The notes under the pieces are model-generated. The model saw nothing but the letters and a program-made list of their open reading frames with translations, had not been told where the DNA came from and made no database searches. Made by a program: the position numbers and the translations under genes. Of a stretch of DNA of 50,814 nt, positions 1 through 8,181 are shown one piece after another. Position 1 is the stretch's first letter. Each line of letters opens with the position of its first letter. Source of the DNA: CAZSDW01 sp964605705 (GTDB lineage Bacteria > Fidelibacterota > UBA2242); NCBI GenBank assembly GCA_964605705.1, contig CAZSDW010000025.1, positions 1 through 50,814 of the forward strand, read 5' to 3'.

Positions 1-136
1 CTTTAAAACAATATTATGAACTAAATGAATAAAGCGCAATACCCAGCGAGAAAAAACTTCCGGGATGATATATGTATCTATTCAGATTATCATTGACCAC
101 CCAAAGGTTTGAACTCCACACAAAGGTCTTATTTTT

Positions 137-190
137 TCATTTTTCTACAAAATCCCTCTTCAAATCCGCAATCGACTCGCCATAGTAAAC
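137..190 (-). pseudogene. orphan 3' tail of an acyl-CoA dehydrogenase gene
   Basis: Read on the minus strand, these bases encode VYYGESIADLKRDFVEK followed by TGA. This matches the last residues of the complete acyl-CoA dehydrogenase ending at 1298 (QYGESIEELKSDFVKK, stop): 11 of 15 residues from the shared Tyr are identical and the stop falls at the same place. Most nucleotide differences are at third codon positions, so this was once a real coding tail. Similarity ends abruptly near 191, where the promoter and operators of the HTH-nucleotidyltransferase gene begin. It may be a displaced gene tail left by an insertion, or the remnant of a tandem paralogue. No other gene is visible in 1-136. 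Confidence 0.7.
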
Positions 191-206
191 AATTAATGGA
201 AAAATA

Positions 207-234
207 TTGAAAATTTTTCTTGTATGTTTATACC
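207..234 (+). promoter_or_regulatory. candidate promoter of the wHTH-MNT/HEPN pair
   Basis: TTGAAA (207-212) and TATACC (229-234) are separated by 16 bases, a plausible sigma-70 type -35/-10 pair. The -10 lies inside the first operator repeat, so a protein bound there would block transcription. The -10 matches the consensus at only four of six positions. Confidence 0.4.
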
Positions 235-261
235 ACACAATTGTATGTTTAAACCATACAA
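220..261. repeat. two adjacent 21-bp palindromic repeats, likely operator
   Basis: Positions 220-240 and 241-261 are direct repeats of one another that abut exactly. Each is itself an inverted repeat: TTGTATG is followed after seven bases by CATACAA (second copy, perfect) or CACACAA (first copy, one mismatch). They lie 13 bases before the start codon at 275 and overlap the candidate promoter. A dimeric winged-helix repressor encoded by the next gene could bind both copies and control its own operon (inference). Confidence 0.65.
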
Positions 262-274
262 ACATATTAGTATT

Positions 275-862
275 ATGAATGAGCTTGCCCAAATATTTTC
301 CTCAAAAGTTCGGTCGGAGATCTTTAAACAATTATTCGGCATTGACACACCAGAGCTACATATGCGCGATATTGAGCGAAAAACCGGTTTTGCGATTGCC
401 ACTGTCCGACAGGAAATGACCAAACTGGTTAAACTTGGAGTGGTCTTGAAACGAATTGATGGAAATCGAACGTATTTCAGGGCAAATAATGATCACCCAA
501 TCTATCAGGATTTGCACCAACTTGTCTTAAAAACGGTTGGTCTGGTAGATTACCTGAGAAAGCCTCTGGACCATCCGAAAATTCATTTCGCATTTATTTT
601 TGGTTCTATTGCCAATGGAACAAATACATATAAAAGTGACATTGATCTATTCGTTATCGGAGAATTAGGATTAAGAGACATCAATCAATTACTTAGAGAT
701 GTTTCACTCCAATTAAATCGAGAAGTCAATATTGTTTCAATGACAGTCAATGAATTCAGTGCCCGAAAAAAGGAAAATGACCACTTTGTTTCCGAGGTAA
801 TAGTAGCCCAAAAGATAATGATTATTGGATCAGAAGATGACCTTGCAAAGTTGGGAAGCTAA
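275..862 (+). CDS. winged-HTH regulator fused to MNT-type nucleotidyltransferase (antitoxin-like)
   Basis: 195 aa. Residues 1-72 look like an ArsR-type winged helix (MRDIERKTGF then TVRQEMTKLVKLGVV). Residues 100-195 form a minimal nucleotidyltransferase of the DNA polymerase beta fold with the GSX10DXD signature (G110-S111, D122, D124). MNT proteins are usually the antitoxin half of MNT/HEPN modules and can AMPylate the HEPN toxin; here the DNA-binding domain is built in. I chose the ATG at 275 because the upstream ATG at 224 lies inside the operator repeats. The gene overlaps the HEPN gene by 26 bases, which indicates translational coupling. Autoregulation through the tandem repeats is likely. 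Confidence 0.8.
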   Translation: MNELAQIFSSKVRSEIFKQLFGIDTPELHMRDIERKTGFAIATVRQEMTKLVKLGVVLKRIDGNRTYFRANNDHPIYQDLHQLVLKTVGLVDYLRKPLDHPKIHFAFIFGSIANGTNTYKSDIDLFVIGELGLRDINQLLRDVSLQLNREVNIVSMTVNEFSARKKENDHFVSEVIVAQKIMIIGSEDDLAKLGS

Positions 863-1277
863 CGGGTGGCTTCGTCCGCACCGTTCAAGCCGCCAGGAAA
901 TACATAATTTATTAGAAATCATCGCCAGAGATATAACTGATGCCAGCCACTCGGATTTATCGGCAGACTGGCGTTTTGGGATTGCTTATAATGCCGCACT
1001 AAAATTATGTACAATTCTTTTATATTCCGAGGGTTATCGACCAGAAAAGACCCTGGCTCACTATCGCACGATTCAGGCATTACCGATCATCCTGGGTGAT
1101 AAAAAAGAAAACGATGCTAGCTATCTCAATTCCTGTCGAATAAAAAGAAATACTCTTGAGTATGATCAGGTCGGTGCTACGACCAACTCCGAAGCAAACG
1201 AATTAATTGATCTCGTTATTGAGCTGAGACAAGAAATAATGATTTGGCTAAAAAAGCATCATTCTGATTTACTATAA
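837..1277 (+). CDS. HEPN domain protein, partner of the MNT protein
   Basis: 146 aa, all-helical by composition, with the typical N-terminus of this HEPN group (W6, GWLRPH at 10-15, then EIHNLLEIIARDI). The conserved C-terminal motif is R104-N-T-L-E-Y109-D. Canonical HEPN ribonucleases have RX4-6H; here the His position holds Tyr, as in some HEPN subfamilies (SAV_6107-like by my recollection), so RNase activity is uncertain. ATG 837 is preferred over the TTG at 825. Overlap with the preceding gene supports an operon of two, a candidate toxin-antitoxin or phage-defence module. Its stop lies 20 bases from the convergent acyl-CoA dehydrogenase stop. Confidence 0.75.
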   Translation: MTLQSWEANGWLRPHRSSRQEIHNLLEIIARDITDASHSDLSADWRFGIAYNAALKLCTILLYSEGYRPEKTLAHYRTIQALPIILGDKKENDASYLNSCRIKRNTLEYDQVGATTNSEANELIDLVIELRQEIMIWLKKHHSDLL

Positions 1278-1297
1278 TTATACAGAAATCCGAATTC

Positions 1298-3001
1298 TTA
1301 CTTCTTTACAAAATCCGATTTCAATTCTTCAATTGATTCACCATACTGATTTTTCAGCATGGTTATCTCACTGACCAGGTAATCGATCCGGGAAGTGGAT
1401 TCATTCATGAAATAGTAAAATAGTTCATGCTTCTCCGGGTATTCTTCGGCAATCGGCAAAAACAAGGTACAGCGATAGGTGATCGACGCTATTTCCACCA
1501 GATAATTTGCCACATAATCATGAAAATCTTTGTCCTTGACCTCCGAAACTTCGCTTACTACCTGCTGCAGCTTTTCGACAAATCCCAGAATCCGCCCCTT
1601 ATCAGCACTTAATTCTTTGACACTTAACTTCCTCAGGTTCACCCATTCCCGTTCGAGCACATTGGTCATCACACCGCCAATAGCGGCAACCACCTGTAAC
1701 TGGGTCGTGCCTTCGTAGATATTGGTGATCCGGGCATCCCGGGCGAGGCGCTCCACCGGAAAGTCTTTCATGTAGCCGCAACCGCCGTGAATCTGCACCG
1801 CATCATAGGCGACTTTATTTGCCATTTCAGTGGCTGTGAACTTTGCTAAAGGCGTCAGGAAATCCGCCATGGCGATGGCATATTTCAATTCGGCTTTGAC
1901 ATCTTTACCCTTTTGAGATTGACGCTCATACATATCTGCAAAATCCACTGCCTGAGATGTTTTATAAAGCAGCATCCGGGTGGTTTCAATCTCCGCCTGC
2001 ATTTTCTTGAGCATCTGGTAAACCGCCGGAAAATGGACAATGGTTTTTCCAAACTGATCACGCTCGTTGGCATATTTGACCGCCTCTTCGTATGCTGCCT
2101 GAGCAATTCCCAAAGCCTGTGCCGAAACCGCCAGCCGGGCGCCATTCATCAGGCTCATGACATATTTAATTAAACCGAATTTGCGCTTGCCCACCAGTTC
2201 GGCTTTCGCCAGGTTAAATTGTAATTCGCAAGTTGGCGAACCATGTATGCCGTGCTTGGACTCGATCCGCCGGACAATCATATTATCGTCACGATACCGT
2301 TCATATAAAAACATGCTCAGACCGCGTCCGCCTTTTGAGCCCTCTTCGGAACGCGCCAACACCAGCGAAACTTCTCCATTGCCATTGGTAATAAATCGTT
2401 TCACTCCGTCAAGATACCATTCACCGTCTTTTTCGATTGCCCGCAAAGCCACCGACTGCAGATCACTACCGGCGTCGGGTTCGGTCAATGCCATAGAACC
2501 ACTGACTTCGCCTTTGCAGAATTTCGGTAACACTCGATCCTTCTGCTCTTCATTACCGAATTTATTGACCGTCACGGCGATATCCTGCAGACCAAAGAGA
2601 TTCATCAGGCTGGCATCGGCTTGAGACACCATCTCGACAATGACGGTGTTGACCGTCACCGGCAGATTCAGCCCACCGTACTTACGTGGCAGAGTTCCGC
2701 CCAGATATCCGGCATCGGCAAGCACTTTCATATTTTCCTGGGTTTCCGGTGCCCAGCTGACCAAACCAGCCCGGTAAGTCGGTCCCTGTTCATCCACAGC
2801 TTCAGCCCGGGGCGCGATGAAATTGGCACAGATATCACCGGCATTCTTCAGGGACATCTCATACCATGTCCGAGCCTCTTCAAAAGAATGTAATGCTTCA
2901 GCGCCATTGTCCTGATAATTATTTTCGAGATCGCTGACGATCTCTTTTAAATCTATTTTGCCGAGATAAAATTTCCGGTTATCGTTAAAGAAGTTATCCA
3001 T
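1298..3001 (-). CDS. acyl-CoA dehydrogenase, long form
   Basis: 567 aa flavoenzyme catalysing alpha,beta-dehydrogenation of acyl-CoA, passing electrons to ETF. Signature 1 is ALTEPDAGSDL (171-181); signature 2 runs QIHGGCGY...RDAR (403-424) and leads to IYEGTTQLQ with the probable catalytic base E430. It is longer than the roughly 380 aa short types, with an N-terminal extension of about 50 residues and a C-terminal helical domain of about 120 residues, as in the FadE-like long group. Its ATG overlaps the etfA stop by one base (TAATG), so it is the last gene of etfB-etfA-acd. Substrate chain length cannot be read from the sequence. A second copy of its last codons lies at 137-190. Confidence 0.93.
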   Translation of the reverse strand: MDNFFNDNRKFYLGKIDLKEIVSDLENNYQDNGAEALHSFEEARTWYEMSLKNAGDICANFIAPRAEAVDEQGPTYRAGLVSWAPETQENMKVLADAGYLGGTLPRKYGGLNLPVTVNTVIVEMVSQADASLMNLFGLQDIAVTVNKFGNEEQKDRVLPKFCKGEVSGSMALTEPDAGSDLQSVALRAIEKDGEWYLDGVKRFITNGNGEVSLVLARSEEGSKGGRGLSMFLYERYRDDNMIVRRIESKHGIHGSPTCELQFNLAKAELVGKRKFGLIKYVMSLMNGARLAVSAQALGIAQAAYEEAVKYANERDQFGKTIVHFPAVYQMLKKMQAEIETTRMLLYKTSQAVDFADMYERQSQKGKDVKAELKYAIAMADFLTPLAKFTATEMANKVAYDAVQIHGGCGYMKDFPVERLARDARITNIYEGTTQLQVVAAIGGVMTNVLEREWVNLRKLSVKELSADKGRILGFVEKLQQVVSEVSEVKDKDFHDYVANYLVEIASITYRCTLFLPIAEEYPEKHELFYYFMNESTSRIDYLVSEITMLKNQYGESIEELKSDFVKK

Positions 3002-3996
3002 TAATTTTCCTCCTTCAGATAGCGCAGCATCACGGGAATGATTTCGTTGAGATCACCGACGATGCCCATATGGGCAATACCGAAAATCGGCGCATCCGGA
3101 TCCTTATTAATCGCAATAATTTTTTGGGACTCCTCCATCCCGGCGCGATGCTGAATCTGACCGGAAATGCCACAGGCAATGTAAAGTTTCGGACGAACGA
3201 CGGAACCGGTCTGTCCGACCTGATGGTCCTTTTCCACAAAGCCGAAATCCACCGCCGCGCGGCTGGCGCCAACCTCGCCGCCGAGGGCTCGGGCTAACTC
3301 GCGGATCAGGCGAAAATTTTCCGCACTGCCAACCCCGGCGCCACCGGAAACAATAATATTGGCTGAATTGAAATCCACCTTTTTGACTTTTGGCACGATT
3401 TCGAGAAATTCGCCCTGAATCCAGGCATCGTTAAAATCAATCGGAAAAGCCTCGGTTTTGACCGGGTGATTCAGGCGCGTATCCGGCAACAGCATGACAC
3501 CTTCCCGAACCGTTGCCATCATTGGGCGATGATCGGGTGTAACAATCGTCGCCAGAATATTACCCCCAAAGGCTGGGCGTATCTGGTATAGGATTTTACC
3601 CTTATCTTTATATTCATCAATGTACAATTGAGTGCAGTCCGCGGTCATGCCGGTTTTCAGCGATGATGCAATCAATGGCGCCACATCCCGCCCGGTATGG
3701 GTAGCGCCGAACAGGACAATGTCCGGTTTTTCGGATCGAATCATTTGTTCCAGAATATGTTTATAAGCGACAGAATGCAGATGCCGCAGTCGTTCATCGG
3801 TAAAATACACCAGTCGGGTCATGCCGAACTGGAACAATTCATCACTGTTTTCCGGTATAGATTCACCGGTAAAAATACCCACAACTTCTCCACCCAGAGG
3901 ATTCGATAATGTGTAAGCTTTATGGGTCAATTCGAGACTGACATTGCGGAGCTGATTGCTAACCGGATTTTTCTCAATAAATATGACTGTTTTCAT
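3001..3996 (-). CDS. etfA: electron transfer flavoprotein alpha subunit
   Basis: 331 aa. The N-terminal half is the ETF alpha/beta fold. The C-terminal FAD-binding half contains VSGGAGVGS (216-224) and the PROSITE-type ETF-alpha signature LYIACGISGQIQHRAG (271-286) followed by IIAIN. It accepts electrons from the acyl-CoA dehydrogenase encoded immediately downstream and normally passes them to the quinone pool through an ETF dehydrogenase, which is not in this window. One-base stop/start overlaps on both sides (TGATG and TAATG) show a tightly coupled operon. Confidence 0.96.
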   Translation of the reverse strand: MKTVIFIEKNPVSNQLRNVSLELTHKAYTLSNPLGGEVVGIFTGESIPENSDELFQFGMTRLVYFTDERLRHLHSVAYKHILEQMIRSEKPDIVLFGATHTGRDVAPLIASSLKTGMTADCTQLYIDEYKDKGKILYQIRPAFGGNILATIVTPDHRPMMATVREGVMLLPDTRLNHPVKTEAFPIDFNDAWIQGEFLEIVPKVKKVDFNSANIIVSGGAGVGSAENFRLIRELARALGGEVGASRAAVDFGFVEKDHQVGQTGSVVRPKLYIACGISGQIQHRAGMEESQKIIAINKDPDAPIFGIAHMGIVGDLNEIIPVMLRYLKEEN

Positions 3997-4853
3997 CAGT
4001 TGACCCCCACATAATCGTGCATGATATCCCGGACCAGTTGCTTGATATCGGTTGCTGCGGCGCCGTACATTTTGAGGTCGCCACCCTTCAAAGTGATACT
4101 TTTAATTTTATGCACCCTGGTTGGACTACCCTTAAGCCCACAACGATTTTCAACCAGATTCAGGTCTGCCATTGAAGCAACGGGAATGATCCAACCATTT
4201 TGCTCAGCTTCAATCAATTCCTTTTCTCTAATGTTGTCTTTCAATCCAGCGCGAAAATACTGCAGCATTCGGCGGCAATTAGGATAGCGGGGCGTATTGG
4301 CTTCAGCCGTCACTGTCAACAAAACCGGGTACGTCGTTTTGATCACTTCAGTTTGCACTTCACCGTCCCGCTCAACAATCAGGTAATCTTCGGTAAATTC
4401 CTTCAAGTTTGAAACATAGGTGACCTGGTTGCAGCCGATCTTTTCCGCCACCTGCGGACCCACCTGGGCTGTATCGCCGTCAATCGCCTGGCGACCAGCT
4501 AACACTATATCGACATCGCGGATACTTTTTATTGTTTCCGCCAATACATAGGACGTGGCTAATGTATCGGCGGCAGCAAATTTACGGTCAGTGATCAGTA
4601 GAACGCGGTCGGCACCCATGTATAATGAGTGTTTTAATATTTCAGCGGCTTTGGGTGGTCCCATCGTAATCACAATCACCTCAGCGCCAATTTTATCTTT
4701 TATCGTCAATGCCATTTCCAGGGCATTCAGATCCTCGGGATTATAGATCGCCGGCAGGGCGGCACGATTGACTGTCCCGTCCTCTTTCATGGCATTACCG
4801 ACAACATTAGTGGTATCAGGAACCTGTTTTGCCAGCACAACAATTTTTTTCAT
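3996..4853 (-). CDS. etfB: electron transfer flavoprotein beta subunit
   Basis: 285 aa, starting MKKIVVLAKQVPDT, with NPEDLNALEMAL and the AGRQAIDGDTAQVGP stretch typical of ETF-beta (the GDTAQVGP loop contacts AMP/FAD). An extension to 4871 is possible, but the Shine-Dalgarno GGAGG lies inside that extension, four bases before the ATG at 4853, so 4853 is the real start. It is slightly longer than typical EtfB (about 250-260 aa). It is the first gene of the etfB-etfA-acd operon. Confidence 0.95.
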   Translation of the reverse strand: MKKIVVLAKQVPDTTNVVGNAMKEDGTVNRAALPAIYNPEDLNALEMALTIKDKIGAEVIVITMGPPKAAEILKHSLYMGADRVLLITDRKFAAADTLATSYVLAETIKSIRDVDIVLAGRQAIDGDTAQVGPQVAEKIGCNQVTYVSNLKEFTEDYLIVERDGEVQTEVIKTTYPVLLTVTAEANTPRYPNCRRMLQYFRAGLKDNIREKELIEAEQNGWIIPVASMADLNLVENRCGLKGSPTRVHKIKSITLKGGDLKMYGAAATDIKQLVRDIMHDYVGVN

Positions 4854-4885
4854 CCATCCTCCAAAATTCAAATCGTCAAGCAGTT

Positions 4886-4913
4886 AGTTTAACACAGTAA
4901 ACATTTTTATCAA
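4886..4913 (-). promoter_or_regulatory. candidate promoter of the etfB-etfA-acd operon
   Basis: On the minus strand TTGATA (4908-4913) and TAAACT (4886-4891) are separated by 16 bases, about 30 bases before the etfB start. It lies in the divergent region between etfB and the CAT-like gene. The -10 matches the consensus at four of six positions, so this is only a candidate. Confidence 0.4.
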
Positions 4914-5010
4914 CAAATTTTTCTATCCTTTTACAGCCGAAAAGACATACTATTGGACTTGAACGAATGAAAGTGTAAGTTTTGTCGGAGTCTAACAAGC
5001 GAGTATAACT

Positions 5011-5661
5011 ATGATAAAAACCATTAATATCCAAGAATGGAACCGGCGCCGGCAGTACGAATTTTTTAAAAATTACGCTCAGCCTCATTTTAACCTGACA
5101 ACCAACCTCGATATCAGCGCAGCTTATGACTACACCAAGAAGCATAAAATTTCGCTGTTTAAAACAATTCTGTATGTCACCATGAAGGTCGCGAACCATA
5201 TTCCTGAATTTCGTTATCGTATAATTGGCGACGATGTTTTCGAACACGATATTGTTCATCCATCCTTTACCGTCAGCCTGGATAATGAGCAATTCAGTTT
5301 CTGCAACTCAGATTACCATGAGAATATCTCACAGTTTTTCAAGATTACAGCCGACGCTATGGAGCAGGTCCGTAAAAATCCATTCATTCAAACAAATCCC
5401 GACAGAGAAAACAGGATTTATATTTCCTGCATCCCCTGGATTGCATTCACAAGCATCATGCATCCGCTTCAAAGCCATCCATCGGATTCCGTCCCTCGCA
5501 TTGCCTGGGGTAAATACATTCACGAAAATACCGATGTCAAATTACCCTATTCCGTTCAGGCACATCATGCCCTGGTCGATGGATTTCACGCCGGGAAATT
5601 CTTGAACATGTTCCAGAAAATAATTGCACAACCAGAACAACTGTTATCAGCGCTATGCTGA
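5011..5661 (+). CDS. chloramphenicol acetyltransferase-fold acyltransferase
   Basis: 216 aa, the usual CAT length. The catalytic motif is HHALVDGFH with H186 as general base and D190. The N-terminal WNRRRQYEFF is also typical of CAT. CAT trimers use acetyl-CoA to O-acetylate small molecules. In true CATs the PWxSF motif carries a Ser (Ser148) that stabilises the transition state; here it reads PWIAF with Ala145. This suggests a housekeeping or diverged acyltransferase rather than proven drug resistance. The gene is divergent from etfB and monocistronic; 100 bases separate it from the DedA gene. Confidence 0.82.
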   Translation: MIKTINIQEWNRRRQYEFFKNYAQPHFNLTTNLDISAAYDYTKKHKISLFKTILYVTMKVANHIPEFRYRIIGDDVFEHDIVHPSFTVSLDNEQFSFCNSDYHENISQFFKITADAMEQVRKNPFIQTNPDRENRIYISCIPWIAFTSIMHPLQSHPSDSVPRIAWGKYIHENTDVKLPYSVQAHHALVDGFHAGKFLNMFQKIIAQPEQLLSALC

Positions 5662-5761
5662 AATTACACCGGTTCTCTTTCATTTAGCGCTTCTAAATTT
5701 CTTGCATTTTACTTCCAGCCGGCTTATTCTAAGCAAAACAATCAAACGGGACGACCTTTAA

Positions 5762-6328
5762 ATGGACCTTCCACTTCATGAACTTCTGGGTTATTTGGGA
5801 CTTTTCATCGGCAGTATAATTGAGGGAGAAACCGTTGTCATTACCGCCTCCTTTGCCGCGCATCGAGGATATCTGAATATTCTATTCGTCTTCATTGTCG
5901 CCATGTCGGGCACCCTGATTTCGGACTGGTTCTGGTTTATAATGGGTCGAAAAAACGGTCAGAATTTTGTAAACAAAAAACCTAAACTAAGGCATAATGT
6001 CGTTAAAATTGATCAAATACTTAACCGAAACCCGGTTCCTTTATTAATCGGATATCGATTTTTGTACGGATTGCGAACCATGGTTCCGCTGGTTATCGGC
6101 ATCAGTTCAATTAAATTCTCACGTTTTCTTTTTTACAGTACCGTTGCGACCGTGATCTGGGCTTCCGTGATGTGCGCCGCGGGATATTTTTTTGGTGCCG
6201 CCCTGGAAGCCAATTTTGCCAGATTGGAACATTATGAAATTGAAATAATGTCAGCCCTTCTGGTATCCGGTGCTGCTATTATTCTGATTTTTAAAATCAT
6301 AAAAAGAAGGTCTTATGAAACACCTTGA
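5762..6328 (+). CDS. DedA/VTT family membrane protein
   Basis: 188 aa, with hydrophobic segments around 10-30, 38-60, 95-115, 123-147 and 163-180. Family hallmarks are the acidic pair in the first re-entrant region (E21, E23 in EGETVVI), GRKNG (62-66) and the Arg-rich GYRFLYGLRTMVPLVIG (97-113) with R99 and R105. DedA proteins sit in the inner membrane and support lipid-carrier recycling and proton-motive-force homeostasis. The 3' end overlaps the DUF1003 gene by 14 bases, so the two are co-transcribed. Confidence 0.88.
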   Translation: MDLPLHELLGYLGLFIGSIIEGETVVITASFAAHRGYLNILFVFIVAMSGTLISDWFWFIMGRKNGQNFVNKKPKLRHNVVKIDQILNRNPVPLLIGYRFLYGLRTMVPLVIGISSIKFSRFLFYSTVATVIWASVMCAAGYFFGAALEANFARLEHYEIEIMSALLVSGAAIILIFKIIKRRSYETP

Positions 6329-7022
6329 AAAGTGCCGTGTCAGCGGGCAAGAATTATCCGTTCAGAATATGACCCAATCCGGTTCCATCCGTAACAACAT
6401 TAAATCACTTATTCAAAATGCCTATCCGGACTGGGATGGTGAAGGATATGTCAGTAACGATATTGTCAATCATTTCCGCGATGTCTATGTCGAACAAATT
6501 CTCCGTGAAGAAAAAGGCGAATTAAATGACCTTGAAAAACAGGTATTGCAGAGTATTCAAAAAACTGAATATATTTCCAAAAATATTAACACCGAACTTG
6601 CCGAGCACCTGCTGGTCGGTCAAAAAATTGCCGACCGGGTCGCGGAATTCGGTGGCAGCTGGAAATTCATCATAATATTCTTTTCATTTATAATGCTCTG
6701 GATGCTGGTCAATGTGATCCTTTTAATTCAAAGACCCTTTGATCCCTATCCCTTCATTTTACTGAATCTGGTCCTCTCATGCCTCGCAGCCATTCAAGCG
6801 CCAGTCATCATGATGAGCCAGAATCGTAAGGAAAGCCGTGATCGCTTACGGGCTGAAAACGATTATCAGATTAATCTGAAAGCCGAACTGGAGATTCGCC
6901 AGCTGCATGAGAAGATCGATCATTTGATTAATAATCTGGGGAATCGCCTTTTTGAAGTACAGCAAATTCAGATCGAAATGATGGATCAGCTGCTTAATTC
7001 CAAAGAAGCTACCGACAATTGA
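6315..7022 (+). CDS. DUF1003 membrane protein
   Basis: 235 aa. Two membrane helices (about 116-138 and 144-167) flank the loop QRPFDPYPFILLN, followed by QAPVIMMSQNR and RDRLRAENDYQINLKAELEI, the diagnostic DUF1003 pattern. A helical, coiled-coil-prone C-terminal tail follows (188-232). The function of the family is unknown; it is common beside transporters and envelope proteins. Its start lies inside the DedA gene, supporting translational coupling and a shared envelope role (inference). Confidence 0.88.
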   Translation: MKHLEKCRVSGQELSVQNMTQSGSIRNNIKSLIQNAYPDWDGEGYVSNDIVNHFRDVYVEQILREEKGELNDLEKQVLQSIQKTEYISKNINTELAEHLLVGQKIADRVAEFGGSWKFIIIFFSFIMLWMLVNVILLIQRPFDPYPFILLNLVLSCLAAIQAPVIMMSQNRKESRDRLRAENDYQINLKAELEIRQLHEKIDHLINNLGNRLFEVQQIQIEMMDQLLNSKEATDN

Positions 7023-7120
7023 CACCGGCAATGGAACTGCTCATTACTTTCCTTTAGAATTTCCACTGAATTATTTATCCTAATCAAACGTCTTTGGGAC
7101 TTAATAGATATTAAGAGAAA

Positions 7121-7146
7121 AAAACCCCGATAAAAACCGGGATTTT
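7121..7146 (-). terminator. rho-independent terminator of the DUF2271-like gene
   Basis: Arms 7121-7129 and 7138-7146 form a 9-bp stem that is fully paired in the minus-strand RNA with one G-U pair. A T-rich run follows on the minus strand (7113-7120). It lies downstream of the lipoprotein gene and between convergent genes, so it may also end the plus-strand DedA-DUF1003 transcript. Confidence 0.7.
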
Positions 7147-7193
7147 AATCTTCTCAGTCAATACTTTTACGGACTTACAATTATCTTTGCCAG

Positions 7194-7853
7194 TTAATTA
7201 CCTTCATCAAGAAAATCTGTGGTCATGCCGGTAAGATTGGCGGTAGGATCATCAGTATTGAAAGTCTCTTCATCCAAGTCTATTTGCATACTGAGTGTTT
7301 CGGCATTGATTTCAAACCTTGTTACCGTACCAGCATCCGAATCACCTTCTTTGATAATATTGGCTGCTTCCACACAGGCATAATATATCCCCGAAGTTAC
7401 CTTTTGACCGTCGGCATCCGTAAGATCCCAGCAGACCGTTAGTGTATCCGCATCAGTTTCGGAGCTGAAAAATGGACTCGCACTCGTCAATCCATCAAAC
7501 GACGGCGGGAGCCCATCCAGGGTTTCTGATTCCAGATCGGAATAAGTCAAACCTGCTGATTGTGACCAGGATGGTAAATGCTCAATATGCGAACCGACAG
7601 CGGAATCGACTGTCACGGCAACGGGTGTAATCTGCAAGGTTTTAATGAAATTTCGTTGAGCATCCTCAATCCAGAAAGCATAATCGGTTGTCACCTGTAA
7701 AAATGATGCATAAAAATCACCCTGGTAGCGCGGACCGGTCAGGGTCAGTACAATATGAACGGACCCGAGCTCATCCTTATGATCGTTGTCGCACGCAACA
7801 AAACCCAGAATGAGACATCCTAAAAGTATTAGAGTTACTCTTTTTTTTAACAT
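7194..7853 (-). CDS. lipoprotein with DUF2271/FlgD-like fold
   Basis: 219 aa. Lipoprotein signal peptide with lipobox LGFVAC; C21 is the acylated residue. The stretch AFWIEDAQRNFIKTL (59-73), then PSWSQS and later WDLTDADGQKVTSGIYYACVEAA, resembles DUF2271 proteins, in which a predicted beta-sandwich reads 'VWIEDAxGxFVKTL' and 'DxxGxxVxxGxYxLxxE'. The assignment is from memory of that pattern. It is probably a periplasmic or outer-membrane lipoprotein of unknown function. It stands alone, divergent from the DUF5916 gene, with a terminator after it. Confidence 0.65.
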   Translation of the reverse strand: MLKKRVTLILLGCLILGFVACDNDHKDELGSVHIVLTLTGPRYQGDFYASFLQVTTDYAFWIEDAQRNFIKTLQITPVAVTVDSAVGSHIEHLPSWSQSAGLTYSDLESETLDGLPPSFDGLTSASPFFSSETDADTLTVCWDLTDADGQKVTSGIYYACVEAANIIKEGDSDAGTVTRFEINAETLSMQIDLDEETFNTDDPTANLTGMTTDFLDEGN

Positions 7854-8181
7854 TTACCCTCCTGTGAATTACACAATTCTGTCCATTGTCTGTTGTAGAT
7901 TTACATTGTCAATTTTTAAAGCGAAATCATTCTAAAAGCTCGAAAAACGCGTAGCGAATCTTAAAAATTACACGTTTAAAAGCAAGGAAAAAAACCAAAC
8001 CGAAAGTGCGCATATCAGGTATCACGACAACTAAAATTGTAAAAATCGATCCTAACTGCCTGAGAATGACAATCAAACGAATTTGCTGTTTTTTCAAACA
8101 AAAATAAATTAATAATTTCAGTTATTAGTGTAGATTATAGTCCTTTGATATAAGGTTCAACATCCTAACAGCGATAATTTG
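7854..8181. other. divergent intergenic region, no clear element
   Basis: 328 bases between two divergent genes (the lipoprotein on minus, the DUF5916 protein on plus). AT-rich. I see no hairpin with a T-tract, no tandem operator and no convincing ORF. Promoters for both genes must lie here but none is strong enough to name. Confidence 0.5.

Noticed and set aside
4876..5292. 138 aa open frame on the minus strand upstream of etfB
   Set aside because: It overlaps the CAT-fold gene with its intact catalytic motif in antisense, has no recognisable domain, and its 3' part covers the candidate etfB promoter.
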